A stretch of 64,000 nucleotides of DNA from an uncultured Granulosicoccaceae bacterium (GTDB lineage: Bacteria; Pseudomonadota; Gammaproteobacteria; CALCKW01). Positions 25,738 to 34,870 of this stretch are shown piece by piece. The DNA lies in assembly GCA_937965695.1 (NCBI GenBank), contig CALCKW010000028.1:52101-116100 (forward strand), read 5' to 3'. Each line of letters starts with the position of its first letter. Positions within the stretch are counted from its first letter, which is position 1. The notes under the pieces were generated by a model. It searched no databases and was not told the DNA's origin. It saw nothing but the letters and a program-made list of their open reading frames with translations. The translations under genes were made by a program, and so were the position numbers.

Positions 25738-26916
25738 TTAGCTGCGCAGTGCGATGCAAAGGCGATCGGTTTTTAGCTGGCTGTAGTCTATCTCTTTACA
25801 GCTATTGAATTTCGCAAATTCTTCAATGGCTGTACGCAAGGCGGTGGCCAGTGGTTCCAGCTCTTTTACGTGATCTTCGGCTTTAAGGTAGTGCAGGCGT
25901 AAACAGCTTTTAAGTCTGTCGGCTTTGCAGTCCAACCGTGCAACCAGTCGGCCGCCCCACAGAATGGGTAATACAAAATAGCCGTGCTGCCTTTTTGCAG
26001 CGGTGACGTAACATTCAATTTGGTAATCGAAGTCAAACAGTTCTCGCATACGATGGCGCTGAATCACCAAGTTGTCGAAAGGTGATAAAATACAAGCTGG
26101 ACGCTTGTTGATTCTACTATCCAGAAGTGACAGCTGCTGTGGCAGTGCCAAGTAAGTTTGATTTGCTGCGGCGACTTCGATGAGTTCTTCGGCTTCGAGC
26201 ATATGTTGTGCAGTCTGGGCCAATTGCTTCTTAATGCCCTTGCGCAGATGGCCCACATCTTTTAACTGCCCTAATCCATGCGCTTGTAAGTAGCGAGTGA
26301 TCAAATGGCGGGCGTGTTCGTCGGGGCTAGGGGTACTGCAATCTACGGATGCGGGTAGCACCCTTTCACGCAGGTCGTAGACCATCTGAAAGCCCTCGCG
26401 TCGAGGGCACATGAGATCGCCTTGCATAAACAAATAGGTGAGCGCTCGCTTGGCCGGTTTGTGGTGCCACTCACCCGATTTTTTGTGGCGCTTGTCGTGT
26501 TCGAAATCTCGGGCCTTCAACGGACCCTCGGATCGAATACGCGCCAGTACCTCCTTGATCTCGCGCTCATCGCGCGGGTACCAGTGATCCAACTCTCCGC
26601 TGGCAAGCGCATTTTTACGCGGCAGGCTATAGCGGAAATCTCGCATGGGTAAATAGGCCGCGGCGTGCGACCAATACTCAAAGGCATCACCACTGGCAAC
26701 CAATGCCTCTATATCGCCGGGACGATAGCGCGGGTTGCGTGACCAGAAACAATGATGATGGGCGCGCTCTACCACCGAGATGGTGTCGATCTGCACATAG
26801 CTCAGGTTTTCCAGCGCATCGAGCGTTGCCGACTTGGCTTGCCGTTTGAGTGCCGGTAACCTTGTACTTAATAAGACAAGCTTGCGTGCTTGTGCCAACG
26901 AGAGGGTTTCGCTCAT
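25738..26916 (-). CDS. ycaQ: YcaQ/AlkZ-like winged-helix DNA glycosylase family protein
   Basis: This protein of about 392 residues belongs to the HTH_42 (AlkZ-like) family, which unhooks DNA interstrand crosslinks or removes alkylated bases. The N-terminal SLAQARKLVLLSTRL helix leads to VQIDTISVVERAHHH. Q42-I43-D44 is the QxD form of the catalytic QxQ/QxD motif, the version seen in the YcaQ branch. FEYWSHAAAYLP and SPFDNLVIQRHRM are further family blocks. ATG 26916 is used because the open frame to 27012 adds an atypical leader. betA lies upstream on the same strand, but the role is probably unrelated genome maintenance. Confidence 0.85.
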   Translation of the reverse strand: MSETLSLAQARKLVLLSTRLPALKRQAKSATLDALENLSYVQIDTISVVERAHHHCFWSRNPRYRPGDIEALVASGDAFEYWSHAAAYLPMRDFRYSLPRKNALASGELDHWYPRDEREIKEVLARIRSEGPLKARDFEHDKRHKKSGEWHHKPAKRALTYLFMQGDLMCPRREGFQMVYDLRERVLPASVDCSTPSPDEHARHLITRYLQAHGLGQLKDVGHLRKGIKKQLAQTAQHMLEAEELIEVAAANQTYLALPQQLSLLDSRINKRPACILSPFDNLVIQRHRMRELFDFDYQIECYVTAAKRQHGYFVLPILWGGRLVARLDCKADRLKSCLRLHYLKAEDHVKELEPLATALRTAIEEFAKFNSCKEIDYSQLKTDRLCIALRS

Positions 26917-27057
26917 GTCGATACGCTGCTCATGCAGACTTTGCTGCCTGAGCAAAACCAGCAACGTAACGCTAAACGCCACGGGGCTGTTGGTGGAACA
27001 GTGGAAAACCATAGATTCTCCGCATGCATGACGCGAATGATACGGTTTTTTTCGAAA

Positions 27058-28722
27058 CTATCGTTGGCTGTTTTCATAATCGGGGTGTATCCACACGGGG
27101 GCGTTCTCGCTTGGTAGCGGGGCGTTGCCTAGGATAATATCAGCGGCTTTCTCAGCCACCATGATCGTCGGTGCATTGAGATTGCCGTTGGTGATGGTCG
27201 GGAAAATGGAAGAGTCCACAACCCTAAGTGCATCGATCCCACGCACACGACAGTCACTATCCAGTACGGCCATGGGGTCATCGGCTGCGCCCATTTTGCA
27301 GGTGCAAGACGGATGATAGGCACTCTCTACATTCTGTCGCACCCAAGCGTCAATTTCTTCGTCAGTTTGAACCGCTGCACCGGGTTGTATTTCCTTTTCG
27401 TGATAGGGGGCCAACGAGGGTTGCTCGAGAATCTCTCGCGTCAGGCGCACGGTATCGCGCCAGTCTTGTTTGTCTTCTTCGGTACTGATGTAGTTAAAAA
27501 CAATCTCAGGGTGGGCGTAGGGGTCATTGCTTTGAATATGAATATGTCCGCGACTCGTGGGTTTGTTTGGGCCGACATGCACCTGATACCCGTGACCATC
27601 AAATGCCGCGTTGCCGTCGTAGCGCATTGCCGCCGGTAGAAAATGGTATTGAATATTTGGCGCCTTCAGTCCGGCGCGGGATCGTATAAAACCGCAGGAT
27701 TCAAAATGATTGGTTGCACCTAAACCTGTTTTTCTCAGTATCCATTCAACACCAATTAACCCCATGCTGAACCAGTCCAATTTACTGTTGAGTGTGATTG
27801 GCTGCTTGCACCGTGCTTGATAATAGACTTCCAAGTGGTCTTGTAGGTTCTCGCCAACACCCGGTAATTCATGGATTAGCTCGACACCTGCTTTTTCTAG
27901 AATGTGCTTGGGTCCAATACCGGAAAGCTGTAACAACTGCGGTGAACCGACCGAGCCGGCCGATAGAATCACCTCGGTCGCTGCTGTTACGGTGTGCGTT
28001 TTTCCTTTGTGATCGTACTCTATGCCGGTGGCGCGTTTGCCATCCAAAATGAGTTTGCGGCTATGCACGCCGGTGATCAACGTGAGGTTGGGTCGCTTGA
28101 GCGCGGGTTTGAGATAGGCGTTAGACGTGGACCAGCGCACCCCTTTTTTGACGGTCATGTGCATCGGGCCAAAGCCCTCTTGCTGCTCGCCGTTGTAGTC
28201 TTTTGTCTCGGGGTAACCCGCATCCACTCCCGCTTTAATAAAGGCGTTGTAGAGCGGGTTGAGTTTCATGTCGTTACCGTTGTTGGTCGACAACGGGCCG
28301 TCGCCGCCGCGATAGTCATCACCGCCGCCGATCCAAGTTTCAGCGCGCTTGTAATAAGGCAAGCACTGTTGGTAGTTCCAACCTTTGGCGCCTTCTGTTT
28401 CCCATTGGTCTATGTCGTTGGCGTGGCCACGCACATACACCATGCCATTGATAGACGACCCACCACCGAGCACTTTACCGCGTGGACAGTGCAGGGCACG
28501 ACCGTCGATGTGTTTGTCTGGTTCCGCGTGAAACTGCCAGGTAAAGCGCTCCATGTTCATCGGGTAAGAAAGCGCTGTCGGCATTTGCACAAAGATGTGT
28601 TTGTCGCTACCACCTTTCTCCAGCAGCAACACCGAGTGCTCGCCACTGGCGCTCAGCCGATCGGCAAGCACACAGCCTGCGCTGCCCGCACCAACAATGA
28701 TGTAATCGTATGAATCGCTCAT
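27058..28722 (-). CDS. betA: Choline dehydrogenase BetA
   Basis: This FAD-dependent GMC oxidoreductase of 554 residues oxidises choline to betaine aldehyde and on to glycine betaine at the membrane. The FAD motif GAGSAG is at residues 11-16. [22 protein letters not shown] is a GMC signature (type 1), [17 protein letters not shown] a second, and [13 protein letters not shown] carries the catalytic histidine near residue 466. Length and motifs match BetA. It lies 10 bases downstream of betI. betB is not next to it in this window, so the aldehyde step is either done by BetA or encoded elsewhere. Product: the osmoprotectant glycine betaine. Confidence 0.94.
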   Translation of the reverse strand: MSDSYDYIIVGAGSAGCVLADRLSASGEHSVLLLEKGGSDKHIFVQMPTALSYPMNMERFTWQFHAEPDKHIDGRALHCPRGKVLGGGSSINGMVYVRGHANDIDQWETEGAKGWNYQQCLPYYKRAETWIGGGDDYRGGDGPLSTNNGNDMKLNPLYNAFIKAGVDAGYPETKDYNGEQQEGFGPMHMTVKKGVRWSTSNAYLKPALKRPNLTLITGVHSRKLILDGKRATGIEYDHKGKTHTVTAATEVILSAGSVGSPQLLQLSGIGPKHILEKAGVELIHELPGVGENLQDHLEVYYQARCKQPITLNSKLDWFSMGLIGVEWILRKTGLGATNHFESCGFIRSRAGLKAPNIQYHFLPAAMRYDGNAAFDGHGYQVHVGPNKPTSRGHIHIQSNDPYAHPEIVFNYISTEEDKQDWRDTVRLTREILEQPSLAPYHEKEIQPGAAVQTDEEIDAWVRQNVESAYHPSCTCKMGAADDPMAVLDSDCRVRGIDALRVVDSSIFPTITNGNLNAPTIMVAEKAADIILGNAPLPSENAPVWIHPDYENSQR

Positions 28723-28732
28723 GGTTAAAACC

Positions 28733-29374
28733 TTATAAATTGTTTTTTAGTGCATTGGCACGTGCAAGCTTCAAATGCTTTTGCCACACTGTTTTGGGCA
28801 ACTGGTGTTGCAGATAATCGTGGATGATCTGACGTGTTAGTTCACGGTCCATACCCTGAGGGTTCAAAGCGCCGCGCAACCACATGCCGTCGATGAGAGC
28901 GGCAATTCCATGAGCCACAAAGGCTGCTTGTTCGTGCGTTAGCGCTGCTTTCAGCTCGAGTCTCAGATACGACAACAAACGCTTCTCGTTGATCTGCTGC
29001 AAACGGTACAGCGAGGGCTCATGCATTGCCTGCGCCCAGAACGTCAGCCAGGTTTTAACCACCTTGTTGTCGATTTGTTGTTCGCTAAAATTGCCATCCA
29101 CAACGGCCAATACACGGTCGACCACGTCGTCGTCTTCGCTGAGCGCCAATCGATGCTTCACACCGTTCGCCAGTAGGGCGATGATGTGCCGCATCGTGGC
29201 GTCCAACAAACCAGCTTTGCCACCGAAGTAATGATTGATAATCGCGGGAGTCACGCCCGCGTGGCGGCTGATCATCGCAACATTGGCATGGCTCAGGCCC
29301 ACGGCATCAATAGCGCACAGGGTGGCTTCGATCAATTGTGGCTTTCGAATAGCCGCCATTCCAAGCTTTGGCAT
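28733..29374 (-). CDS. betI: Transcriptional repressor BetI
   Basis: BetI is a TetR-family choline sensor that represses the bet genes. The 213-residue protein starts [23 protein letters not shown], the standard BetI opening, with a helix-turn-helix at [28 protein letters not shown]. It keeps [13 protein letters not shown], the ligand-domain motif. ATG 29374 gives the canonical start; the frame is open three codons further. It is the first gene of betI-betA and probably autoregulates through the palindrome 25 bases upstream (29399-29426). Confidence 0.94.
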   Translation of the reverse strand: MPKLGMAAIRKPQLIEATLCAIDAVGLSHANVAMISRHAGVTPAIINHYFGGKAGLLDATMRHIIALLANGVKHRLALSEDDDVVDRVLAVVDGNFSEQQIDNKVVKTWLTFWAQAMHEPSLYRLQQINEKRLLSYLRLELKAALTHEQAAFVAHGIAALIDGMWLRGALNPQGMDRELTRQIIHDYLQHQLPKTVWQKHLKLARANALKNNL

Positions 29375-29398
29375 CGTGCACACTAGTGGCTGAATCAG

Positions 29399-29426
29399 TT
29401 TTTATTAAACAGGCGTTTAATAAAAA
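29399..29426 (-). promoter_or_regulatory. BetI-type operator palindrome
   Basis: A perfect inverted repeat has 12-base arms (TTTTTATTAAAC and GTTTAATAAAAA) and a 4-base centre (AGGC). It resembles known bet operators, which contain TTTATTGAAC/GTTCAATAAA arms. It sits 25-52 bases upstream of the betI ATG, where binding would block transcription of betI-betA. The spacer and T-for-G exchange differ from the published consensus. Confidence 0.8.
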
Positions 29427-29537
29427 AATCAAGACTGAAAATCGACTCGATGGGGTACAGAGAAACTCACGTCGCTCTTAGAACATCCCACGTGTTGGGA
29501 GGTTGTCGAGGCAATGAGGCTTCACAGAGAAAGGCGC

Positions 29538-30599
29538 TCAATGTCCATCCTTAATGGCCAGCTCTATGTCGTGCTGATAAGCAAACACACCTGGGGTACC
29601 ACCTGTGTGGATATACAAAATCCGTTGATCAGCGGGCAAACGTCGAGATATCTCAATAGCGCCGGCCATACTCTTGGCGGTGTAGGTCGGGTCCAGAATG
29701 AGTGACTCTAATCGTGCGGCTAATCTCAATGCTTCATCTGAGTTCTTATTGCTCACCCCGTAACCGGGTGCCAAGTGCTGACCTTCGATGATTATGTCTT
29801 GCTTGCCGACCGGAGAGGCGCAACCCAACAGATGCGCAATCTCTTCGCAGCGCTCAGCAATACGCGGTCTTTGAAGTTCGGCTTCGCGTCGCACGCACAC
29901 GCCAATGACTGGGGTATCAATGCCAAGTAGTCGCAATCCAAAGAGCAGACCAGCGTGCGTCGTACCACTGCCGCTGCCCACAACTATCTGATCAAAGCAT
30001 GTGTCTATTTGTTCAAATTGTTGCTGAAGTTCCAATGCGGCTTGTATATAACCCAATGTGCCGTAGGGCGCGTGGCCCGGAGACAGCGGGATGATGAAGG
30101 TTTTATTTCCTTGGTTTTGTAATTCAATCGCTAGTTTTTGCAGCGCATGATCAGCGCCATTTTCATCCTCGCCGACCGGAAAGTGATGCAGTGTAGCGCC
30201 CAGAAGTTTATCTAACAGCACGTTACCGTTGTTGTGATAGAGAGGGTCTTCGGTGGCGACACGGTGTTCCAGCTGTATATGACAAGCCATGCCCACTTTG
30301 TTTGAGGCTGCTGCAGCAAGCCGCACAAAATTACTTTGAACGGCACCGGTGATAAGCACTGTATCGGCATTTTGGGCTTTTGCCTGTCCCAGATAAAACT
30401 CTAGCTGGCGCACTTTATTTCCGCCAAAAGCGAGCTGGGTCAGATCATCGCGTTTTACCCAGAGTTCCGCACCACCCAGTTCAGCCGTGAGTCGAGGTAA
30501 ATGCTCTAATGGTGTGTCTCCATTGTATAAGCGGGCACGGGGATGCTGCGCTAATAAGCTAACCGTTTGCTCTCTCAAATTTTGGTTAATTGAAGTCAT
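29538..30599 (-). CDS. D-cysteine desulfhydrase / ACC deaminase family PLP enzyme
   Basis: This 353-residue fold-type II PLP protein is related to DcyD and 1-aminocyclopropane-1-carboxylate deaminase. The PLP lysine is K62 in AFGGNKVRQLEF after the typical LWVKRDDLT, and GAVQSNFVRLAAAA and GSGSGTTHAGL bind the cofactor phosphate. VLITGAVQSNF-type DcyD features and YIHTGGTPGVFAY at the end favour D-cysteine desulfhydrase over ACC deaminase. It overlaps the upstream amidohydrolase by one base (TGATG), so it is translationally coupled. A D-amino acid substrate is likely; the exact one is not certain. Confidence 0.82.
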   Translation of the reverse strand: MTSINQNLREQTVSLLAQHPRARLYNGDTPLEHLPRLTAELGGAELWVKRDDLTQLAFGGNKVRQLEFYLGQAKAQNADTVLITGAVQSNFVRLAAAASNKVGMACHIQLEHRVATEDPLYHNNGNVLLDKLLGATLHHFPVGEDENGADHALQKLAIELQNQGNKTFIIPLSPGHAPYGTLGYIQAALELQQQFEQIDTCFDQIVVGSGSGTTHAGLLFGLRLLGIDTPVIGVCVRREAELQRPRIAERCEEIAHLLGCASPVGKQDIIIEGQHLAPGYGVSNKNSDEALRLAARLESLILDPTYTAKSMAGAIEISRRLPADQRILYIHTGGTPGVFAYQHDIELAIKDGH

Positions 30600-31615
30600 C
30601 AGCTGTAAGCCCCCAGTACGGCTTGTAAATTAGGCCCCAATGCATCACAGATATATCCACCCTCCTGCACGAGTACTGTAGGTAACTGCAGCGCAGCCAA
30701 TCTAGCTCCCACCCGGGCAAAGCCCTCTGTGCTTAGGCTTAAGCCGCCAAAGGGGTCATCTTCTGAGGCATCTAGGCCAAGGGCGATGACGACAGCAGAT
30801 GGCTGAAAACGGTCAACCTGTTCGAGCAACTGATCCAGCGCACTCAAAAAGGCAGCATCGGTACTTTTATAGGGCAGCGGTATATTGCAGTTGTAGCCCA
30901 ACCCGGCGCCTTCGCCACGTTCATTGGCGTGCCCCCAAAAGAAGGGGTAAAACCCGTTAGGGTCAGCGTGCAGCGACGCCGTAAACACATCCGCCCGTTG
31001 GTAAAAAATATTTTGAGTGCCGTTGCCGTGGTGTAAATCCACATCGATGATGGCGACGCGTTGGTGTTGTTGACGCAGCCGTTGCGCGGCGATGGCAGAG
31101 TTATTGAAAAAGCAAAAACCTCCGGCAAGATCTATCGAAGCGTGATGCCCTGGCGGGCGGCAGAGCGCATAGGCTGCCGTTTCACCCTCTAGTACCAAGT
31201 CTGCCGCTGTGCTGGCACAGTGGCTTGCCATCAACGCCGCATGGAAGGTGCGGGCGCCCACGGGGCAGGCGGTGTCACCTAAGTGAAAACCCGCTTGGCC
31301 TATGGCCGAAGTCGGGTAGCTGCCATCTCGTCCTATCGGGTGAACGTTGGGGATCACCTCTTCCGAGGCGTTGGGGAGTTCTTGCCACCGTGCGTGAATG
31401 TGTTGCAAAAAGTGAATATAGGCGGGTGTATGAATACTCGCCGGAGCACTCAAGCCATAGTCATGGGGCTCTATCAATTCACCGCCTGCAGCCTGCGCCG
31501 CTTTTTGTAAAATCTCTCCGCGTTCTGGCATCTCAGGGCTTGGGCGCAGACGGCCGCTGGTCAAAAATGTTTGCGGATCGTGCAGTTTGTGGTCAGGGCT
31601 GTAGATGACTTTCAT
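30599..31615 (-). CDS. Histone-deacetylase family amidohydrolase (acetylpolyamine deacetylase-like)
   Basis: This 338-residue arginase/deacetylase-fold protein uses zinc to remove acetyl groups. The catalytic core is intact: RPPGHHAS (H157, H158), IDVDLHHGNGT (D193 and H195 as zinc ligands), GLDASEDDPFGGLSL with the third ligand aspartate, and VQEGGY near the end. Length, the early YSPDHKLHDP and a LxSGRLRPSPEMPERGEIL segment match bacterial acetylpolyamine amidohydrolases of the Pseudomonas AphA type. It would free putrescine or cadaverine from acetylated forms. It is translationally coupled to a D-cysteine desulfhydrase-like gene, a less familiar partner. Confidence 0.85.
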   Translation of the reverse strand: MKVIYSPDHKLHDPQTFLTSGRLRPSPEMPERGEILQKAAQAAGGELIEPHDYGLSAPASIHTPAYIHFLQHIHARWQELPNASEEVIPNVHPIGRDGSYPTSAIGQAGFHLGDTACPVGARTFHAALMASHCASTAADLVLEGETAAYALCRPPGHHASIDLAGGFCFFNNSAIAAQRLRQQHQRVAIIDVDLHHGNGTQNIFYQRADVFTASLHADPNGFYPFFWGHANERGEGAGLGYNCNIPLPYKSTDAAFLSALDQLLEQVDRFQPSAVVIALGLDASEDDPFGGLSLSTEGFARVGARLAALQLPTVLVQEGGYICDALGPNLQAVLGAYS

Positions 31616-31797
31616 GGATTTTGCCGTCTGTTATTTACTGACCAATTTACTGCATTGCGCAACTAAAGTGCAAAGGCTTGTTACGAACTCTGTTTGACCG
31701 GAAGAACGGCTTGGGTGCGGACTGTTTGTGTCACAATGCGTGTCTTTGCCCGACCGCAAACGGTTTTGGCACCTCTATCGAGTTTGACGATTCACCG

Positions 31798-32721
31798 ATG
31801 AAAAGAAATAGTCACTTTTGGGCTTGGTTGCTGTTGTTTGTCAGTTTTGTTTGGGGTATTGAATTTTCGCTGGTGCACCTGTCGCTAGAACACATGGGGC
31901 CCAATACCTTTAACGCCCTACGGTTTGCAATTGCGGTTGTCTCTTTGCTGGTCTGGTTTTTTTGGTCCGGCAAAAAAATTGCCCAGTCATTGTCTACCAC
32001 GGTACTCAAGCACGGAGCGGTTCTGGGAGCCTTGCTCTATGTGGGTTTTATCACGCAGACCATCGGATTGCTGAGCACAACGGCTAGTAATGCTGGTTTT
32101 ATCACGGGCCTCAATTGTGTGATGGTACCCATTGTATGTTGGTTGTGGCTCAAAGAAAAACAAGCGTGGTACGTCTGGGTAGGCGTTGCCTCGGCTACGT
32201 TGGGTACATTTCTTTTGACGGGGGGGCTCAGCGGTTTTGGCATTGGTGAGGCATGGGTGATGGTATGTGCTCTGTGTTTTGCTGTGCACATTGTGTACAC
32301 CGGCCTTTATGTGAAAAACACCGACGCACTGGTGCTGACTCTTGTTCAATTGGTTGTGGTGACGTTGCTTTGCACAAGCACCGCGCTGTTGTTCGAACGA
32401 GAATCATTGGCGTTGATTCCAGAGCTGTTGCTTGCAGATGGTCAGGGAAGGTCTATCGCTTGGTTGGCGCTGTTGGTCGGTGGTGTACTGGGTACTGCGT
32501 TGGCTTATGTTGCGCAAACGGCAGGGCAGCAAGTGCTTGAGCCATGGCGTGTGGCGTTGATATTTTCGACTGAACCCTTATTTGCAGCTTTCGGTGGCTA
32601 CCATTTGCTCAATGAGGTGCTGACCCCAATGGCTTGGTTGGGAGCCGCATTCATTATTGCGGGTGTTTTGCTGGCTGAGCTTGTCAGCGGCGACAAGTCT
32701 TCAGCCACTAGCCGTTGTTGA
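31798..32721 (+). CDS. DMT/EamA family transporter
   Basis: This 307-residue inner-membrane protein has about ten hydrophobic helices in two EamA repeats. The first begins FWAWLLLFVSFVWGIEFSLVHLSL, and the second is seen at EAWVMVCALCFAVHIVYTGLYVK. A closing block reads RVALIFSTEPLFAAFGGYHLLNEVLTPMAWLGAAFIIAGVLLAEL, the usual EamA C terminus. ATG 31798 is chosen because the frame upstream to 31678 is hydrophilic and atypical. EamA proteins usually export metabolites or amino acids; the substrate cannot be inferred. It diverges from the polyamine/D-cysteine pair. Confidence 0.88.
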   Translation: MKRNSHFWAWLLLFVSFVWGIEFSLVHLSLEHMGPNTFNALRFAIAVVSLLVWFFWSGKKIAQSLSTTVLKHGAVLGALLYVGFITQTIGLLSTTASNAGFITGLNCVMVPIVCWLWLKEKQAWYVWVGVASATLGTFLLTGGLSGFGIGEAWVMVCALCFAVHIVYTGLYVKNTDALVLTLVQLVVVTLLCTSTALLFERESLALIPELLLADGQGRSIAWLALLVGGVLGTALAYVAQTAGQQVLEPWRVALIFSTEPLFAAFGGYHLLNEVLTPMAWLGAAFIIAGVLLAELVSGDKSSATSRC

Positions 32722-32798
32722 TCTTTGCCCATCGTCAAAATAGTTGAGTTGGTGTTGCTTTTGCTATCTTTAAGGTATCAACATCATGGCCCCAGATC

Positions 32799-33542
32799 AT
32801 GCACCAGACCGAGCAAGTCATCAGCTGCCTGAAAAAGGCACTAAAAGCCAACGGCATAACCTACGCCCAGGTCGCTGAGAGCCTGTCTTTGTCCGAGGCC
32901 AGCGTCAAACGCACCTTTGCCGATAAAAGCTTGTCGGTGCAGCGCATGATGCAAATCTGTGCGTTGATGGAAATGCGCTTCACTGACTTAGCACTGATGA
33001 TGAATGAATCAGATGCGGCTATAAGCTCTCTGAGTAAGGAGCAAGAACAGTCTATTGTCGACGATATTGTCATGCTGCTGATCACTGTGTGTGTTTTGAA
33101 TCGTTGGAGCATGGCAGAGATGTTGGCGCACTTTAAGATAAGCGAGACAGATTGCATCCAATATTTAGCCAAACTAGATAGACTAAAAATTATCGATTTA
33201 AAACCTGGCAATAGTTTTAAATTGCGTGTGGCCACTAACTTTAAATGGATAGACGGTGGTCCAATCCAGCTGTTTTTCCAGCGCTATATTGAAGCGGAGT
33301 TTTTTGGTTCAGGCTTTGGTGGTCGGCGCGAGAAGCTGCAGGTTCTCAATGGGCTAATGAGCGACGCTTCCTATTCTGATCTCAGTAAAAAAATGGCGAT
33401 GCTGGCACGTGAATTTAATGCCATCAATGACGCTGATGCACACCTTCCCGTCGGTGAGCGCAGTACGGTCACTTTGGTGATGGCCACGCGCCCTTGGCGA
33501 TACTCGCTGTACGAAGGATTGCGCAAAAAGACAAGCGCCTGA
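32799..33542 (+). CDS. XRE-type helix-turn-helix regulator
   Basis: This 247-residue protein has an N-terminal Cro/CI-type helix-turn-helix (about residues 10-62: LKKALKANGITYAQVAESLSLSEASVKRTF, then LSVQRMMQICALMEM). The longer remainder has no recognised motif but resembles uncharacterised regulators that carry a second, possibly winged-helix, segment around KISETDCIQYLAKLDRLKIIDL. It lies upstream of the YiaAB-PspA group in the same direction, 188 bases away and separated by a hairpin. It may control those genes, but nothing in the sequence proves it. Confidence 0.82.
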   Translation: MHQTEQVISCLKKALKANGITYAQVAESLSLSEASVKRTFADKSLSVQRMMQICALMEMRFTDLALMMNESDAAISSLSKEQEQSIVDDIVMLLITVCVLNRWSMAEMLAHFKISETDCIQYLAKLDRLKIIDLKPGNSFKLRVATNFKWIDGGPIQLFFQRYIEAEFFGSGFGGRREKLQVLNGLMSDASYSDLSKKMAMLAREFNAINDADAHLPVGERSTVTLVMATRPWRYSLYEGLRKKTSA

Positions 33543-33556
33543 GGCATTTTCAGGCG
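33536..33556 (+). terminator. Hairpin at the end of the XRE gene
   Basis: CGCCTGA (33536-33542, containing the stop codon) pairs perfectly with TCAGGCG (33550-33556). The tail TATCAGTTCTTAG is only weakly T-rich, so it is a possible rather than strong terminator. Confidence 0.4.
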
Positions 33557-33730
33557 TATCAGTTCTTAGCCTCAAAGCCGTAAAACCCTAGAAAGTATCG
33601 TATTGCAGTGCCTTTGGTACTGTCATTTGCTGTGTCTGCTGTAAAAGATGCGTTTTCTGCCTGTATCCCGATAATACAAACACACCAACGCAACGCACGT
33701 TGGGCAAACACAACATCGGAGAGTAACAGC

Positions 33731-34003
33731 ATGAGCAATCAATCTTCAGAAACACATTCCAGCGGTTGGGTTCTCTACGTGAGAGCCGCCTTTTTACTAT
33801 CAGTCGTAGGCATGGCGCTGGGAGTATTTAATATTGAAGCGGATTTTATGACGCGATGCTATCTCGGGTTAGCGTCCGTTTTTATGATCAGCTCAACTTT
33901 TACGCTGGCCAAAACTGTGCGAGACGTTCACGAAGAAAACCGCCTGCTTAATAAAATTAGCGAAGCGAAGACCAATAAAATCTTGAAAGACTACGCAGAA
34001 TAA
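33731..34003 (+). CDS. YiaA/YiaB-type inner membrane protein
   Basis: This 90-residue protein has two hydrophobic helices (VRAAFLLSVVGMALGVFNI and CYLGLASVFMISSTFTLAKTVRD), the YiaAB two-helix domain. A GGAGAG ribosome site lies 7 bases before ATG 33731; the frame to 33608 has no such site. The C-terminal HEENRLLNKISEAKTNKILKDYAE tail is cytoplasmic and helix-forming. It is followed 12 bases later by pspA-like, a pairing seen in several proteobacteria, suggesting a membrane anchor or partner for the stress protein. Confidence 0.82.
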   Translation: MSNQSSETHSSGWVLYVRAAFLLSVVGMALGVFNIEADFMTRCYLGLASVFMISSTFTLAKTVRDVHEENRLLNKISEAKTNKILKDYAE

Positions 34004-34015
34004 AGGATTAAAACC

Positions 34016-34690
34016 ATGGGACTTTTAAAGAAAATTGGAGCGGCCCTGCGTGGCCGACAGCACGATACAATGCAAGCCGTTGTCGATCACGAATCCATTC
34101 GCATCTTGGAGCAAGAGCTGCGCGATTGCCAACGCAGTGTAGCGCTTGCTAAGCAGGATGTTTGCAGGGTCGTTGCAGAGAGAAAAGCGTGTGAGCGGGA
34201 GCTAGCGCAACTCGGCGAGCAAACGCAAAAAGCGGAGGAACGTGCGCTGCTGGCACTGGATGCCTATGATGTCACTCAGGCCGAAAGCCAAGCCCTGCAG
34301 ATCGCTGATCTAGAGCAGGCGAGTGCCATGCAGCAAGATCATCGGCGACAGATGCTAGGCATGGAGGAAAAGCTGCGGGAGAACCTACTGCTTGCAGACC
34401 GAAACATAAAGCAATATATGCGAGAGCTGCGGTTGGCACGAGCCAGCGACAATGTGCAACGAGGGGTGAGCCGCAGTAACAGCAGGGGATCAAAGCTGTC
34501 TGAACAGTTACAAGAGGTGCAAGGTTCGTTGTCGCGAATTCGCGAACGTCGTCTGCAGTCCGATGATATGGCCAACGCAGCTTCGGAAGTTGAACAGATG
34601 CTTGGTACTGAATTAAAGACCACGTTGAAAAGCCAGGCCAACGAGGTTTTGGCTAGATTGAGGCAGCAGCAAATAGCAGCAAAAACTTAA
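34016..34690 (+). CDS. PspA/IM30 family phage-shock protein
   Basis: This 224-residue, almost wholly helical coiled-coil protein of the PspA/Vipp1 family binds damaged inner membrane and forms ESCRT-III-like assemblies. It opens MGLLKKIGAALRGRQHD in place of the usual amphipathic helix and lacks hydrophobic segments. Long heptad-patterned stretches run from about residue 25 to 215 (SIRILEQELRDCQRSVALAKQDV; SRIRERRLQSDDMANAASEVEQML). It is cotranscribed with the YiaAB-type gene. No pspF, pspB or pspC is adjacent. It probably supports envelope integrity under stress. A possible terminator follows at 34701. Confidence 0.87.
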   Translation: MGLLKKIGAALRGRQHDTMQAVVDHESIRILEQELRDCQRSVALAKQDVCRVVAERKACERELAQLGEQTQKAEERALLALDAYDVTQAESQALQIADLEQASAMQQDHRRQMLGMEEKLRENLLLADRNIKQYMRELRLARASDNVQRGVSRSNSRGSKLSEQLQEVQGSLSRIRERRLQSDDMANAASEVEQMLGTELKTTLKSQANEVLARLRQQQIAAKT

Positions 34691-34700
34691 CTCACCACAA

Positions 34701-34735
34701 AGCGGAGTCCCAAACGGGTGGCTCCGCTGTTCTTC
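34701..34735 (+). terminator. Intrinsic terminator after the PspA-like gene
   Basis: AGCGGAG (34701-34707) pairs with CTCCGCT (34722-34728), and an inner CCC/GGG pair extends the stem. GTTCTTC follows. The position ten bases after the stop supports a terminator, although the T-run is short. Confidence 0.6.
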
Positions 34736-34870
34736 GAGGCACAGTTAGCGGCTATTCGTTGCGTGTTGACCGACGGCCGTAAAACTTTGGACCAGATTTT
34801 GCGGCAAAAACAGCCTTGATCGACAGATCACCTACACTCAGTAAATATAAGACACAAGATCGGAACAGAA

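Noticed and set aside
34740..34840. Possible fifth copy of the 160-bp repeat after the PspA-like gene
   Set aside because: Only a short TTTGGACC-like stretch matches; inverted ends and the internal blocks are missing.
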